Part shown: one piece after another, positions 7,608 to 16,200 of the stretch
Position numbering within the stretch: the first letter of the stretch is position 1
Layout: the number at the start of each line of letters is the position of its first letter
DNA from: Bacteroides sp. UBA7333
GTDB lineage: Bacteria > Bacteroidota > Bacteroidia > Bacteroidales > Bacteroidaceae
NCBI GenBank assembly: GCA_002471195.1
Contig: DKPN01000071.1
Location: forward strand, 95,830-113,881
Reading direction: 5' to 3'
Length of the DNA stretch: 18,052 nt
The notes under the pieces: generated by a model
Database searches by the model: none
What the model saw: the letters and a program-made list of their open reading frames with translations, nothing else
What the model was told of the DNA's origin: nothing
Made by a program: the position numbers and the translations under genes

Positions 7608-9917
7608 TTAGAAAGGATAACCTACTGCAAAATGAAATGCAAAATCGCGTTTAAAATTAGGATGAATCAACGGCCATCGTTCTTTACCGCTTTCGAATGC
7701 AGGGTTTAAAGCTTTCATACCACCATCAAAACGAAGTACAAAAAAATTAAGATCGAAGCGTAGACCGATACCATATGCAATGGCTATTTGTTTGTAAAAC
7801 TTATTAAACTTGAATACACCGCCTGGTTGATTGGCATATTCGCGTATGGTCCATATATTGCCTGCATCGATAAAGAGTGCACCTTGTAAAATCCAAAATA
7901 ATTTACTGCGATATTCAATGTTGGCTCCTAATCTGATATCGCCCGACTGATTTAGAAGATTGCCATCTCCGGGAAATGATCCAGGGCCTAATTCGCGTAC
8001 GGCCCAACCTCTAACACTGTTGGCACCTCCTGCAAAATATTGTTTTTCGAAAGGAATAGTTTTTGCATTCCCATAGGGTACTGCTATTCCAATGCCTGCA
8101 TGATAGGCTATTGAGTTGCGTTCATCAATACTTATATTTTGTGCAAAATCAAGCTCTCCTTTTACATACTGTGCAAATGGAATGCCCAGTATAGCATATT
8201 CTCCATCGCTGTTTTTATGGATTTTTGCAGCTTTTGATATGGCATAAAGAATATTTCCGGCAGATTCAATATTGAAACGGATTGAATAGGAATTGGTTGC
8301 AATTGTGTTATTGGTTAAGGAACTTCCCAAACTATTGTAATGATAGCTATAACCCATACGAGCAATGAGTCGGTTTTTATAGTTATATTCAAATATATGA
8401 TTTTGTCCTTTATCGATGTAGTCTTCGCGAAATTTGTCAGAGATCCATGGCAAATATAAATATCCAATATCTAATAAATCGAATCGGTGTTGATGTTTCT
8501 GTTTTTGAACCCACTTATAACTCCATGATGCTGAAGCTACGGTACGTGCAAATTCGGGTCGTACTTGGTAATTATACTGTAAACCGAATTCTGTGGTAGC
8601 ACGGATTTTACGTTTAAAATTGGAGCTTAAAAAAGGAAATAGGAATTTTGGAAAATTAATGCTGGTCTCTGCTCCATATTCTATATAATTATTATTGCTA
8701 TAAACGCCCTGTAAACCTGTAATTGCTTCGTAAGCACCACGGAGTTTAATCATAAATGTTTCAGAACCATGAAACAAATTCCTATGTTGAAATGACACAG
8801 AAGCTGCAGCTCCTAAATCGCCTGCTGAGTTAGTGCCTTCTAACTCAAATGAAACAGATTTATGTTTACTTTTAGTGAGCATGATATAACAATTCAGCAT
8901 GGTGCTATCATTTACAGTCGTTTCGAAAAAACGAATATTACTGTATTTTAATGCATTCAAGCGCCCTAAGAAATTATACATTTTCTGCACTTGACGTTCG
9001 TTATAGAGATTTCCAGGATGAATTGTTAGATTGTCTACAAGCAATTTCGGTTTGATGTATAATTTATCTTTGAAATAAAAAGGAATTCCTTTGTATTGTA
9101 TAGAATCATTTATATCAATATTATTTAATGATGATGATTGTAAAACATCATATTCAGTAATAAAATTAATCTTGTTGATTTTGTATTGAGGGTGAATATC
9201 TGAAGATGAAGATAACGTTTTATATGGCTTTATATGCATTATTAAGTCCACCTTATCACTTCCTTGAATTGTATCGGCCGAGTAAGATATATATTCTTTA
9301 TTGAATTTATAATAGCCATTTTGTTGAAGATAATTTGATATCCGCTGACGTTCATTATCTAAAATATTAATATCGAATAGCATCCCTTCTTTGATCAATG
9401 AGTTTGCTGAATCTTTTAATAAGTAGTTTTCAATGATGGAGTCTTGAATGTCCTGTCCGAAGGATTCAATGATGTAGGGTTTACCTGCGGTAATATTATA
9501 ATTGATTTTAATTTTCTTCTTTTTTTTAGAGTGCGTGCTTTGTGTCACTTCTGCACTCATAAATCCCATGTTACGAACAGCTTTTTCTATTTCTTGCGCA
9601 GAACGCTGTGTTTCTGATTCATTATATATGACAGGTGCATCGCCTACCTTTTTCAAAAAGCGATTCATCCATTTGGATGAATCACGGCCTGAAAACCCAT
9701 AAACATAAAGTTGGGTTTTGAAAAGATTAAACCATTTTGAATTGGGGGTTTGGCGGAGATAGGGTCGAAGATCTGATGGTTTAATATTCTTATTATCGAC
9801 ATTTATTATAACTTCATCTAATAAATAACTATTATCCGGTACATACTTAGTAGCGGAGCATGATGCAAGAATTAACAGACAAACGAATATCGATAGATAA
9901 AGAAATAATCTCCTCAT
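7608..9917 (-). CDS. tamL: TamL-like lipidated Omp85 outer membrane assembly protein
   Basis: A 769-aa outer membrane protein of the BamA/TamA (Omp85) superfamily. A type II signal peptide with lipobox LASC places the lipidated residue at Cys20, the feature that separates Bacteroidota TamL from TamA. The N-terminal half (about 30-340) fits POTRA-type modules. The C-terminal half is a 16-stranded-type barrel. FAGGANSVRGW includes VRGW at 635-638, corresponding to the conserved VRGF/Y motif of barrel loop 6, and the chain ends GYPF with a terminal Phe. Together with inner-membrane TamB it would help insert outer membrane proteins or move lipids. No tamB-like gene lies next to it within the window. 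It is divergent from the RNA methyltransferase gene. A surfactant-type or other Omp85 subfamily is possible, but the lipobox favours TamL. A run of five Lys (131-135) is unusual but in frame. Confidence 0.8.
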   Translation of the reverse strand: MRRLFLYLSIFVCLLILASCSATKYVPDNSYLLDEVIINVDNKNIKPSDLRPYLRQTPNSKWFNLFKTQLYVYGFSGRDSSKWMNRFLKKVGDAPVIYNESETQRSAQEIEKAVRNMGFMSAEVTQSTHSKKKKKIKINYNITAGKPYIIESFGQDIQDSIIENYLLKDSANSLIKEGMLFDINILDNERQRISNYLQQNGYYKFNKEYISYSADTIQGSDKVDLIMHIKPYKTLSSSSDIHPQYKINKINFITEYDVLQSSSLNNIDINDSIQYKGIPFYFKDKLYIKPKLLVDNLTIHPGNLYNERQVQKMYNFLGRLNALKYSNIRFFETTVNDSTMLNCYIMLTKSKHKSVSFELEGTNSAGDLGAAASVSFQHRNLFHGSETFMIKLRGAYEAITGLQGVYSNNNYIEYGAETSINFPKFLFPFLSSNFKRKIRATTEFGLQYNYQVRPEFARTVASASWSYKWVQKQKHQHRFDLLDIGYLYLPWISDKFREDYIDKGQNHIFEYNYKNRLIARMGYSYHYNSLGSSLTNNTIATNSYSIRFNIESAGNILYAISKAAKIHKNSDGEYAILGIPFAQYVKGELDFAQNISIDERNSIAYHAGIGIAVPYGNAKTIPFEKQYFAGGANSVRGWAVRELGPGSFPGDGNLLNQSGDIRLGANIEYRSKLFWILQGALFIDAGNIWTIREYANQPGGVFKFNKFYKQIAIAYGIGLRFDLNFFVLRFDGGMKALNPAFESGKERWPLIHPNFKRDFAFHFAVGYPF

Positions 9918-9948
9918 GGGTTTTTTTGATCAGAACTGTATAAGCTAA

Positions 9949-9956
9949 CAAATATA
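9949..9956 (-). promoter_or_regulatory. -7 promoter element of tamL
   Basis: Read on the minus strand this is TATATTTG, an exact TAnnTTTG match 31 nt upstream of the tamL ATG, predicting a leader of about 25 nt. No clear -33 TTTG is seen at the usual spacing. Confidence 0.5.
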
Positions 9957-10052
9957 CTCAATTTCTTTTACCTGCTAAAAATAAAAACTCAAATCATTAA
10001 AATGGCCACGAATAAATTGTATGATAACTGCCTTTTATTGAGATTATCTTTA

Positions 10053-10060
10053 TAGATTTG
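10053..10060 (+). promoter_or_regulatory. -7 promoter element of the RNA methyltransferase gene
   Basis: TAGATTTG matches TAnnTTTG exactly and lies 19 nt upstream of the ATG at 10080. The predicted transcript would have an almost leaderless 5' end of about 10-15 nt. The -33 region is weak. Confidence 0.45.
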
Positions 10061-10079
10061 TATTTTAAATTCATAGACA

Positions 10080-10841
10080 ATGTCATTAAGTAAAAATCGA
10101 ATAAAATATATTCGCTCTTTAGAACTAAAAAAACATCGTAAAGAGGAACAAGTGTTTATAGCAGAAGGAACCAAATTGGTGCTTGATTTGATGGAAGTAT
10201 TTGATTGTGTAACCTTACTTTGTACACCTGATTGGATTAAAAAGAATGCAAGTACAAAAGCGAACGAAATAATAGAGATAACTGAAGATGATTTAAATAA
10301 AATAAGTCAGCTAAAAACTGCCCAACAAGTATTTGCAATATTCAAACAACCACATTATGAATTAGATACGGATGTGTTAAAGAGAGAACTTTGTATTGGC
10401 TTGGACGATATTCAAGATCCCGGCAATTTGGGTACTATCATCCGATTGGCCGATTGGTTTGGCATTGAAAATATATTTTGTTCTCTTAATACAGTGGAAG
10501 TTTACAATCCAAAAGTAATTCAAGCAACAATGGGTGCTATCGCACGTGTAAAAATTCATTATTTAGCTTTAGAACAGTTGTTGGAAAACAATAAAGAAAT
10601 ACCTATTTATGGCACTTTTTTAGAAGGTGATAATATTTATCAAGAAAAACTAAGTGACAATGGGTTAATTCTAATGGGTAATGAAGGTAATGGGATAAGC
10701 GATGAATTGCAGAAAATGGTCAGCAAGAAGTTGTTTATTCCTAATTATCCAACCTCACGTCAAACATCCGAATCATTGAATGTAGCTACAGCTACAGCAA
10801 TAGTATGCGCTGAGTTTCGTCGACAGGTTTCATTGAAGTAA
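10080..10841 (+). CDS. SpoU/TrmH-family RNA 2'-O-methyltransferase
   Basis: A 253-aa cytoplasmic SPOUT methyltransferase that transfers a methyl group from S-adenosylmethionine to a ribose 2'-OH in rRNA or tRNA. The N-terminal region (about 5-95) resembles the SpoU substrate-binding domain, with VFIAEGTKLV near 25-34. The catalytic knot domain carries all three family motifs: DPGNLGTIIR (113-122) with the conserved Asn and Arg, ILMGNEGNGIS (197-207), and ESLNVATATAI (231-241). Its length is normal for the family. The target nucleotide cannot be deduced; RlmB-like or tRNA-directed activity are both possible. Its last 50 nt overlap the 3' end of the convergent 83-aa gene. It is divergent from tamL. 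Confidence 0.9.
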   Translation: MSLSKNRIKYIRSLELKKHRKEEQVFIAEGTKLVLDLMEVFDCVTLLCTPDWIKKNASTKANEIIEITEDDLNKISQLKTAQQVFAIFKQPHYELDTDVLKRELCIGLDDIQDPGNLGTIIRLADWFGIENIFCSLNTVEVYNPKVIQATMGAIARVKIHYLALEQLLENNKEIPIYGTFLEGDNIYQEKLSDNGLILMGNEGNGISDELQKMVSKKLFIPNYPTSRQTSESLNVATATAIVCAEFRRQVSLK

Positions 10842-11043
10842 AATCGAAAGGGTATAGGTGATATGCTCTTTTTTCATTATCAACCTCTACAACCTCTATC
10901 ACTCCGGGTAGCCACTCTACAGATTCAATTTCGTTGATTAATGGAAATGTATTCATTACATTTCCATTTTCAACTTCTATTACATAATATTTTTTAGGTT
11001 CACTTATTTGTGAGATGATATAATGCGAAGCATATCGTTTCAT
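10792..11043 (-). CDS. 83-aa protein of unknown function, end of the ileS-lspA cluster
   Basis: A small soluble protein (MKRYASHYI...) with no signal peptide or membrane segment. Its central block, NEIESVEWLPGVIEV (about residues 37-51), and alternating hydrophobic residues suggest a compact beta-rich fold. I cannot give a function. It starts 39 nt after the DUF4296 gene stop and reads in the same direction, so it is probably the last gene of that transcript. Its 3' 50 nt lie inside the end of the opposite-strand methyltransferase gene. Because that overlap is antisense coding DNA, the C-terminal 16 residues are least certain, but the remaining 67 codons lie in otherwise non-coding sequence and look protein-like. 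It resembles small proteins I associate with this gene order in Bacteroidales, though this was not checked. Confidence 0.65.
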   Translation of the reverse strand: MKRYASHYIISQISEPKKYYVIEVENGNVMNTFPLINEIESVEWLPGVIEVVEVDNEKRAYHLYPFDFTSMKPVDETQRILLL

Positions 11044-11082
11044 AAATTACATTTATAAATTAATGGCTTTGCCAACAAATAG

Positions 11083-12042
11083 TTAATTCTCTGTTTTTAG
11101 TTTTAATTCGTCATTTGCAACATTCTCAGTGGGTTTGCGTGGGGTAATATTTAGCGGAGAATGATTCACCGGACGGATCGTTGGCGTAGTTGCTTCTTGT
11201 TCAATTGGTTCTTTTTTATTTTCTACTTTTGTTGATTCACTTCTTATTGAATCGTTAGCTACACCAGTCGTATCTTTAGAATGATAGCGCATCAATGATA
11301 TACTATCTATCAATAATGCCGAATTATTCAATTCGATTGGATTGTAAATAAAACCTTTTATCTCTAATATTTTTCCTAGACTATCCGATTGTATTCTAAT
11401 TTCTTGCCTACCATTATTGGTAATATTTATGGTTTTACCAATAACACTGTCATTATAATATACTACTTGCATCGCCATAACTGGATATAAAAGAGAATCG
11501 TCCTGGTGAGCATTTGACCTATTAAAGCGTGCTTGCCAAACAAACTCATCGCGCTCTTTAAAATTCGAATCAATGGGCAGTACGAATGCATAGCTATTGT
11601 ATAATGGGATATTGGTAAGATATAACATTTTATTCCATGCCCACACATCAATACTATCGCCTGGTTGTGATGTTTGTAGTTTTTTATCACGAATTGCAAT
11701 GAGTTGATTGATGTTGGTTTGTTTGGCTTTAAACTTCTCGGTTACTTTTTCATAGACCTTACTTAGTACATCAGCATTGCGAGTGTACCATACCATTGAA
11801 GAGTCAAAGCTTGCTTGGTTTGTTCCATATTTGTTTAAAACAGCATCGAGATATAATGCTTTTTTATAATTCTCATTTGTGTTTAAATCTTCACCCATTG
11901 CTTTTGCTATGTGATAATCGTAAAGCAGATCTACCATAGTCGATTCTGGTATTACATCGTCAGGTCTTTTTACTTTACAACCTATTAAGATGAAGATCGA
12001 AAAAGCGATATAAAAATATTTTAAATATGTATTCTTGCTCAT
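11083..12042 (-). CDS. DUF4296 lipoprotein
   Basis: A 319-aa predicted lipoprotein: a hydrophobic N-terminus with lipobox LIGC gives lipidated Cys22. The DUF4296 domain spans about 28-110. It begins with the family-typical VIPES..MVDLLYDYHIAKA and continues with a helix-rich segment containing LDAVLNKYG and S-x-x-WYTRN. The middle (about 110-260) is beta-rich and the C-terminal 60 residues are low-complexity and polar, rich in Pro, Thr and Asn. DUF4296 has no established function. The ATG lies 3 nt after the lspA stop codon, so translation is likely coupled to lspA, whose product processes this very class of protein. It is longer than the minimal domain, and the tail is probably a flexible periplasmic or surface extension. 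Confidence 0.82.
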   Translation of the reverse strand: MSKNTYLKYFYIAFSIFILIGCKVKRPDDVIPESTMVDLLYDYHIAKAMGEDLNTNENYKKALYLDAVLNKYGTNQASFDSSMVWYTRNADVLSKVYEKVTEKFKAKQTNINQLIAIRDKKLQTSQPGDSIDVWAWNKMLYLTNIPLYNSYAFVLPIDSNFKERDEFVWQARFNRSNAHQDDSLLYPVMAMQVVYYNDSVIGKTINITNNGRQEIRIQSDSLGKILEIKGFIYNPIELNNSALLIDSISLMRYHSKDTTGVANDSIRSESTKVENKKEPIEQEATTPTIRPVNHSPLNITPRKPTENVANDELKLKTEN

Positions 12043-12045
12043 CTC

Positions 12046-12684
12046 TTATGAGTTGCTTTTGGGTTCGATATGATGGTGAGTATCGTTGAGATATTTGCTA
12101 TAAAATATTAATAAAGAAATAATACCGCAACTAATGGCCGCATCTGCAAAATTAAAGATTGGGCTAAAAAATATAAAATGATCACCGCCCACTACCGGCA
12201 TCCATTCAGGCCAGTTTGTATCTATAATAGGGAAGTAAAACATATCCACCACTTTGCCATAAAACCACGTTGAATATCCTTCTCCATAGGGCACAAAATG
12301 TGCTATCTGGTAATGCGTACTCTCATTAAATATAACTCCATAAAATACACTATCGATAATATTGCCAATAGCACCGGCCAAGATTAAAGCAATGCAAATG
12401 ATATAACCAACTTTTAATTGGCGTTTGATTATTTTATGAAGATACCAACTTCCAAAAACAACAGCTGCTATTCTGAAAAGAGTAAGAAAAAGCTTTCCAA
12501 AAATTTCCATACCAAAAGCCATACCATTGTTTTCGGTAAAATAGATATAAAACCAGTCGGTTATTCTGATACTTTCGTGCCAATACATATGGGTTTTGAC
12601 CATAATTTTAATAAATTGATCAATAAATAGTACCGAGAATATAATTAATAAAACAACTCTTCTTCGTGTAAGCAATTTCTTCAT
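12046..12684 (-). CDS. lspA: Lipoprotein signal peptidase (signal peptidase II)
   Basis: A 212-aa inner membrane aspartyl protease that removes the signal peptide from lipoproteins after diacylglyceryl transfer. About four hydrophobic segments are visible (roughly 9-27, 64-84, 93-111, 171-196). Family motifs are IDQFIK (21-26), ENNGMAFG (51-58), GNIID (107-111), VVDM (145-148) and FNFADAAI (177-184). Asp147 and Asp181 are the expected catalytic pair. A periplasmic insertion of about 30 residues sits between Asp111 and Asp147, longer than in E. coli and common in Bacteroidota. The ATG at 12684 is preferred; extending to 12702 would need a TTG codon inside the T tract of the upstream hairpin. 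It is followed after 3 nt by the DUF4296 lipoprotein gene. Three LspA substrates are encoded in this window. Confidence 0.93.
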   Translation of the reverse strand: MKKLLTRRRVVLLIIFSVLFIDQFIKIMVKTHMYWHESIRITDWFYIYFTENNGMAFGMEIFGKLFLTLFRIAAVVFGSWYLHKIIKRQLKVGYIICIALILAGAIGNIIDSVFYGVIFNESTHYQIAHFVPYGEGYSTWFYGKVVDMFYFPIIDTNWPEWMPVVGGDHFIFFSPIFNFADAAISCGIISLLIFYSKYLNDTHHHIEPKSNS

Positions 12685-12699
12685 CTTAGTTTTAAAAAG

Positions 12700-12765
12700 C
12701 AAAAACGAGCTACAATGTTTTTATGCTCAACTAAATAGCCGAGTGAAAATAAACATGTAGCTCGT
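12700..12765 (-). terminator. Terminator-like hairpin just upstream of lspA
   Basis: On the minus strand, ACGAGCTACATGTTT (12765-12751) pairs with AAACATTGTAGCTCGT (12720-12705), 15 bp with one bulged base. The stem is followed at once by TTTTTGCTTTTT. This is a good Rho-independent terminator for transcripts from ileS and the TraR/DksA-like gene. It ends only about 16-20 nt before the lspA ATG, and no separate lspA promoter is visible after it, so it may act as a partial terminator or attenuator. Confidence 0.7.
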
Positions 12766-12775
12766 TATATTTAAA

Positions 12776-13156
12776 TTATTTTTTTTCGTTGATTTTTGCC
12801 TCAATGCTTAATGTTGCATGAGGTACAGCTCTTAAGCGCTCTGCCGGTATTAATTTTCCAGTTTCACGACAGATACCATAAGTTTTATTTTCAATACGAA
12901 CTAAGGCAGCTTGTAAACCTTGAATAAACTTTAATTGTCGCTGTGCTAAACGGGTTGTTTCTTCTTTAGATAATGTATTTGCACCCTCTTCTAAAACTTT
13001 ATAAGTAGGTGATGTATCATCCGTATCGTTTCCATCTAATCCCATTAGGCTCATCTTCAATTGATCGTAATCGCGTTGAGCCAATTCTAATTTATTCATA
13101 ATAATGACGCGGAACTCATCAAGTTCGACATCTGAATATCTCGTTTTTTCTGCCAT
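12776..13156 (-). CDS. TraR/DksA-family protein with degenerate zinc finger
   Basis: A 126-aa cytoplasmic protein of the TraR/DksA family, whose members enter the RNA polymerase secondary channel and tune transcription with or without ppGpp. The N-terminal two-thirds is a predicted helical hairpin (about 8-92) with an acidic tip region, DGNDTDD (41-47). The C-terminal globular part reads YGICRETGKLIPAERLRA, then VPHATL. Only one Cys (Cys96) remains of the four Cys expected for a C4 zinc finger, so zinc binding as in E. coli DksA is unlikely. This reduced form is, to my knowledge, common in Bacteroidota. The gene lies 57 nt after ileS and probably shares its transcript. A terminator-like hairpin follows 11 nt after its stop. 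Confidence 0.85.
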   Translation of the reverse strand: MAEKTRYSDVELDEFRVIIMNKLELAQRDYDQLKMSLMGLDGNDTDDTSPTYKVLEEGANTLSKEETTRLAQRQLKFIQGLQAALVRIENKTYGICRETGKLIPAERLRAVPHATLSIEAKINEKK

Positions 13157-13213
13157 AATTTTAAATTGTTAAATGGTTATTAGTATTAGTTTTAGTAGTT
13201 TACCCGATAATGT

Positions 13214-16200
13214 TTATTCTTTTACTATATTAATGAATAGAGTAAAGTCATCAAATATCAATTCAGTGCCTTCAGAAACGTTATTGGTAAGCTCTAATGA
13301 TGTGCCTAGCACTTGGTTGCAAATATAATTATTATATTGAATTATCGCATCATCCGTGTGTGGATTTTTTGATAGTGTAATTCTAATTTTATCTGTGATC
13401 TCAAAACCGTTTGATTTGCGAATATTTTGTATTCTATTGACCAATTCACGAGCAATTCCCTCGCGTTTTAACTCTTCTGTTATGGTAACTTCTAGTGCTA
13501 CGGTTAAACGGCCTTCGTTTGCTACCAACCATCCCGGAATATCTTCGCTAATGATTTCAACATCGCTTGCTTCGATAATGGCTTCAATTCCATCGAGCAT
13601 CAGTTTATATTGGCCGTTTCTTTCAAGTTCGGCAATAGCTTCTTGTGATAATTCAGACACGGCAGCTGCAACACTCTTCATTTGTTTACCAAACTTAGGG
13701 CCTAGTTTTTTGAAATCACATTTTACTTTCTTTATTAAAACACCGGCTGCACCATCTACAAATTTAATCTCTTTCACATTGACTTCACTCATAATAAGAG
13801 ACTTAACAGCATCAATATGAGATTTTTGCTCTGCGTCCATTACCGGAATCATGATACATTGAAGTGGTTGTCTCACTTTAATATTGACTTTACGGCGCAA
13901 GGCAAGAACCATAGATGTTACGTTTTGCGCCATTTCCATTTGTGCTTCTAGGGTTTTGTCGATTAAACTTTCGTCACAAACCGGGAATGAAGCTAAATGA
14001 ACTGAGGCAATATTATCACGACCTGTAACGCTTGTCAAATCTTTATATAACTGATCTGCGTAGAAGGGGGCAATAGGTGCCATTAGTTGAGCAACTTTCT
14101 CTAAACAAATATATAATGTTTGATAAGCTGACAATTTATCTTGTGTAAATTCACCGCCCCAGAAGCGTTTACGATTTAAACGTACAAACCAGTTAGACAA
14201 GTTATCGTTTACGAAATCTGAAATTAAACGTCCTGCTTTTGTTGGCTCATACTCGTTATAACATGTATCTACTTCTTTAATTAATGAATTCAGAACTGAA
14301 AGAATCCAACGGTCAATTTCGGGACGATCTTTAACTGGTATGTCAGCTTCTTTATAATCGAATCCATCAACATTTGCATAGAGTGCAAAGAATGAATATG
14401 TATTATAAAGTGTTCCAAAGAATTTGCGACGAACCTCTTCAATGCCATCCACATCGAATTTCAAGTTATCCCAAGGCGATGAGTTGGTAATCATATACCA
14501 ACGAAGTGGGTCAGAACCATACTTGTCGATAGTCGTAAACGGATCGACAGCATTGCCCAAACGTTTTGACATTTTATTGCCATTTTTGTCAAGAACCAAG
14601 CCATTCGATATCACTGCTTTATATGCAATACTATCAAAAATCATAGTTGCTATGGCATGCAAAGTAAAGAACCATCCACGAGTTTGGTCAACACCCTCTG
14701 CTATAAAATCGGCAGGGAATACTTGATGTGTATCCAATAACTCTTTGTTTTCGAATGGATAATGAATTTGCGCATAGGGCATAGCACCCGAATCGAACCA
14801 TACATCGATAAGATCGAGTTCGCGTTTCATTGGTTGGCCATCTTTTGAAACCAAAATGATGTCGTCTACATATGGACGATGTAAGTCAATCTTATTATAA
14901 TTGTCTTCTTCATATTGGCCCGGAATAAAGCCTTTTTCTTTATATGGATTTGATTGCATGAAACCTGCTGCTACAGATTTCTCAATTTCATTGTATAGCT
15001 CTTCCACCGATTCGATGCAGATTTCATCGGTATTATCTTCTGTTCTCCATATTGGCAATGGAGTTCCCCAATAACGAGAACGGCTTAGGTTCCAGTCATT
15101 TAAGTTTTCCAACCATTTACCAAAACGTCCGGTACCGGTTGATTCGGGTTTCCAGTTGATAGTCTTATTCAATTCGATCATTCGTTCTTTGCATGCAGTA
15201 GAACGGATAAACCAACTGTCGAGAGGATAATACAATACGGGTTTGTCTGTACGCCAACAGTGAGGATAGTTGTGTACATGCTTTTCGATTTTGAAAGCCA
15301 AATTATTTGCTTTCATCATCATACAAATACTTACATCAAGCGATTCATCTTTATCAGTAAGAGTTGAGTCATAATCGTTCTTAACGTAGCGACCTTCAAA
15401 GTCTTTGTATAATTCTGTATTGATTCGTTCCTTCACGAAGTCCTCATCCAGCTCGTTGATTTGATAAAACTTACCGGTAAGATCGACCATTGGGCGTAAC
15501 TCGCCTTTTTTGTTGATTAATTGCAATGGAGGAACTCCGGCAGCTTTGGCTACTTGAGCATCGTCGGCACCAAACGTTGGCGCTATATGCACAATACCTG
15601 TACCATCTTCAGTGGTAACATAATCGCCTGGAATTACTTTGAAAGCACCTTCACCCGGATTCACCCAAGGAATTAGTTGCTCATATTCCATATCAATTAA
15701 ATCTTTACCTTTATATTCGGCAATGATTTTAAATGGAACCAATTTATCGCCAGGTTTATAGTCTTCAAGAGCTAATTCGGCAGCTTTTGCATTGAAATGG
15801 GCATTGACCAATGCCTTTGCTAAAACAACAGTGATAGGTTGGCCTGTATATGAATTGTATGATTGTACTGCTACGTAATCTATTTTAGGACCAACACAAA
15901 GTGCCGTGTTCGAAGGCAAAGTCCAAGGTGTGGTTGTCCAAGCCAAGAAGTAGGGTGCACCCCAAGTTGTCATTTCAGTCTTTGGATTTTTAATTTTAAA
16001 CTGAGCAACAACTGTTGTATCCTTTACATCGCGGTAACATCCGGGTTGATTTAATTCGTGAGAACTTAAACCTGTTCCGGCTGCAGGTGAATATGGTTGA
16101 ATAGTATATCCTTTGTAAAGGAGTCCTTGTTTATGAAGCTGTTTCAGTAGCCACCACAATGTTTCAATATATCGATTGTCGTATGTGATATATGGGTCTT

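Noticed and set aside
9511..9529. Poly-Lys codon run in tamL as a frameshift or slippage site
   Set aside because: The frame is continuous through the run and the protein continues with normal POTRA-like sequence; programmed slippage would yield only a truncated product with no sign of selection.
12685..12702. Longer lspA start at 12702
   Set aside because: It would use a TTG codon lying in the T tract of the upstream hairpin; the ATG at 12684 gives the usual MKKLL-type N-terminus.
13356..13820. 154-aa plus-strand frame inside ileS
   Set aside because: Antisense to the IleRS C-terminal domain; Ser-, Ile- and Leu-rich as expected from the complement of an acidic, Lys-rich gene.
14424..14726. 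100-aa plus-strand frame inside ileS
   Set aside because: Antisense to the KMSKR region, whose coding on the minus strand is beyond doubt.
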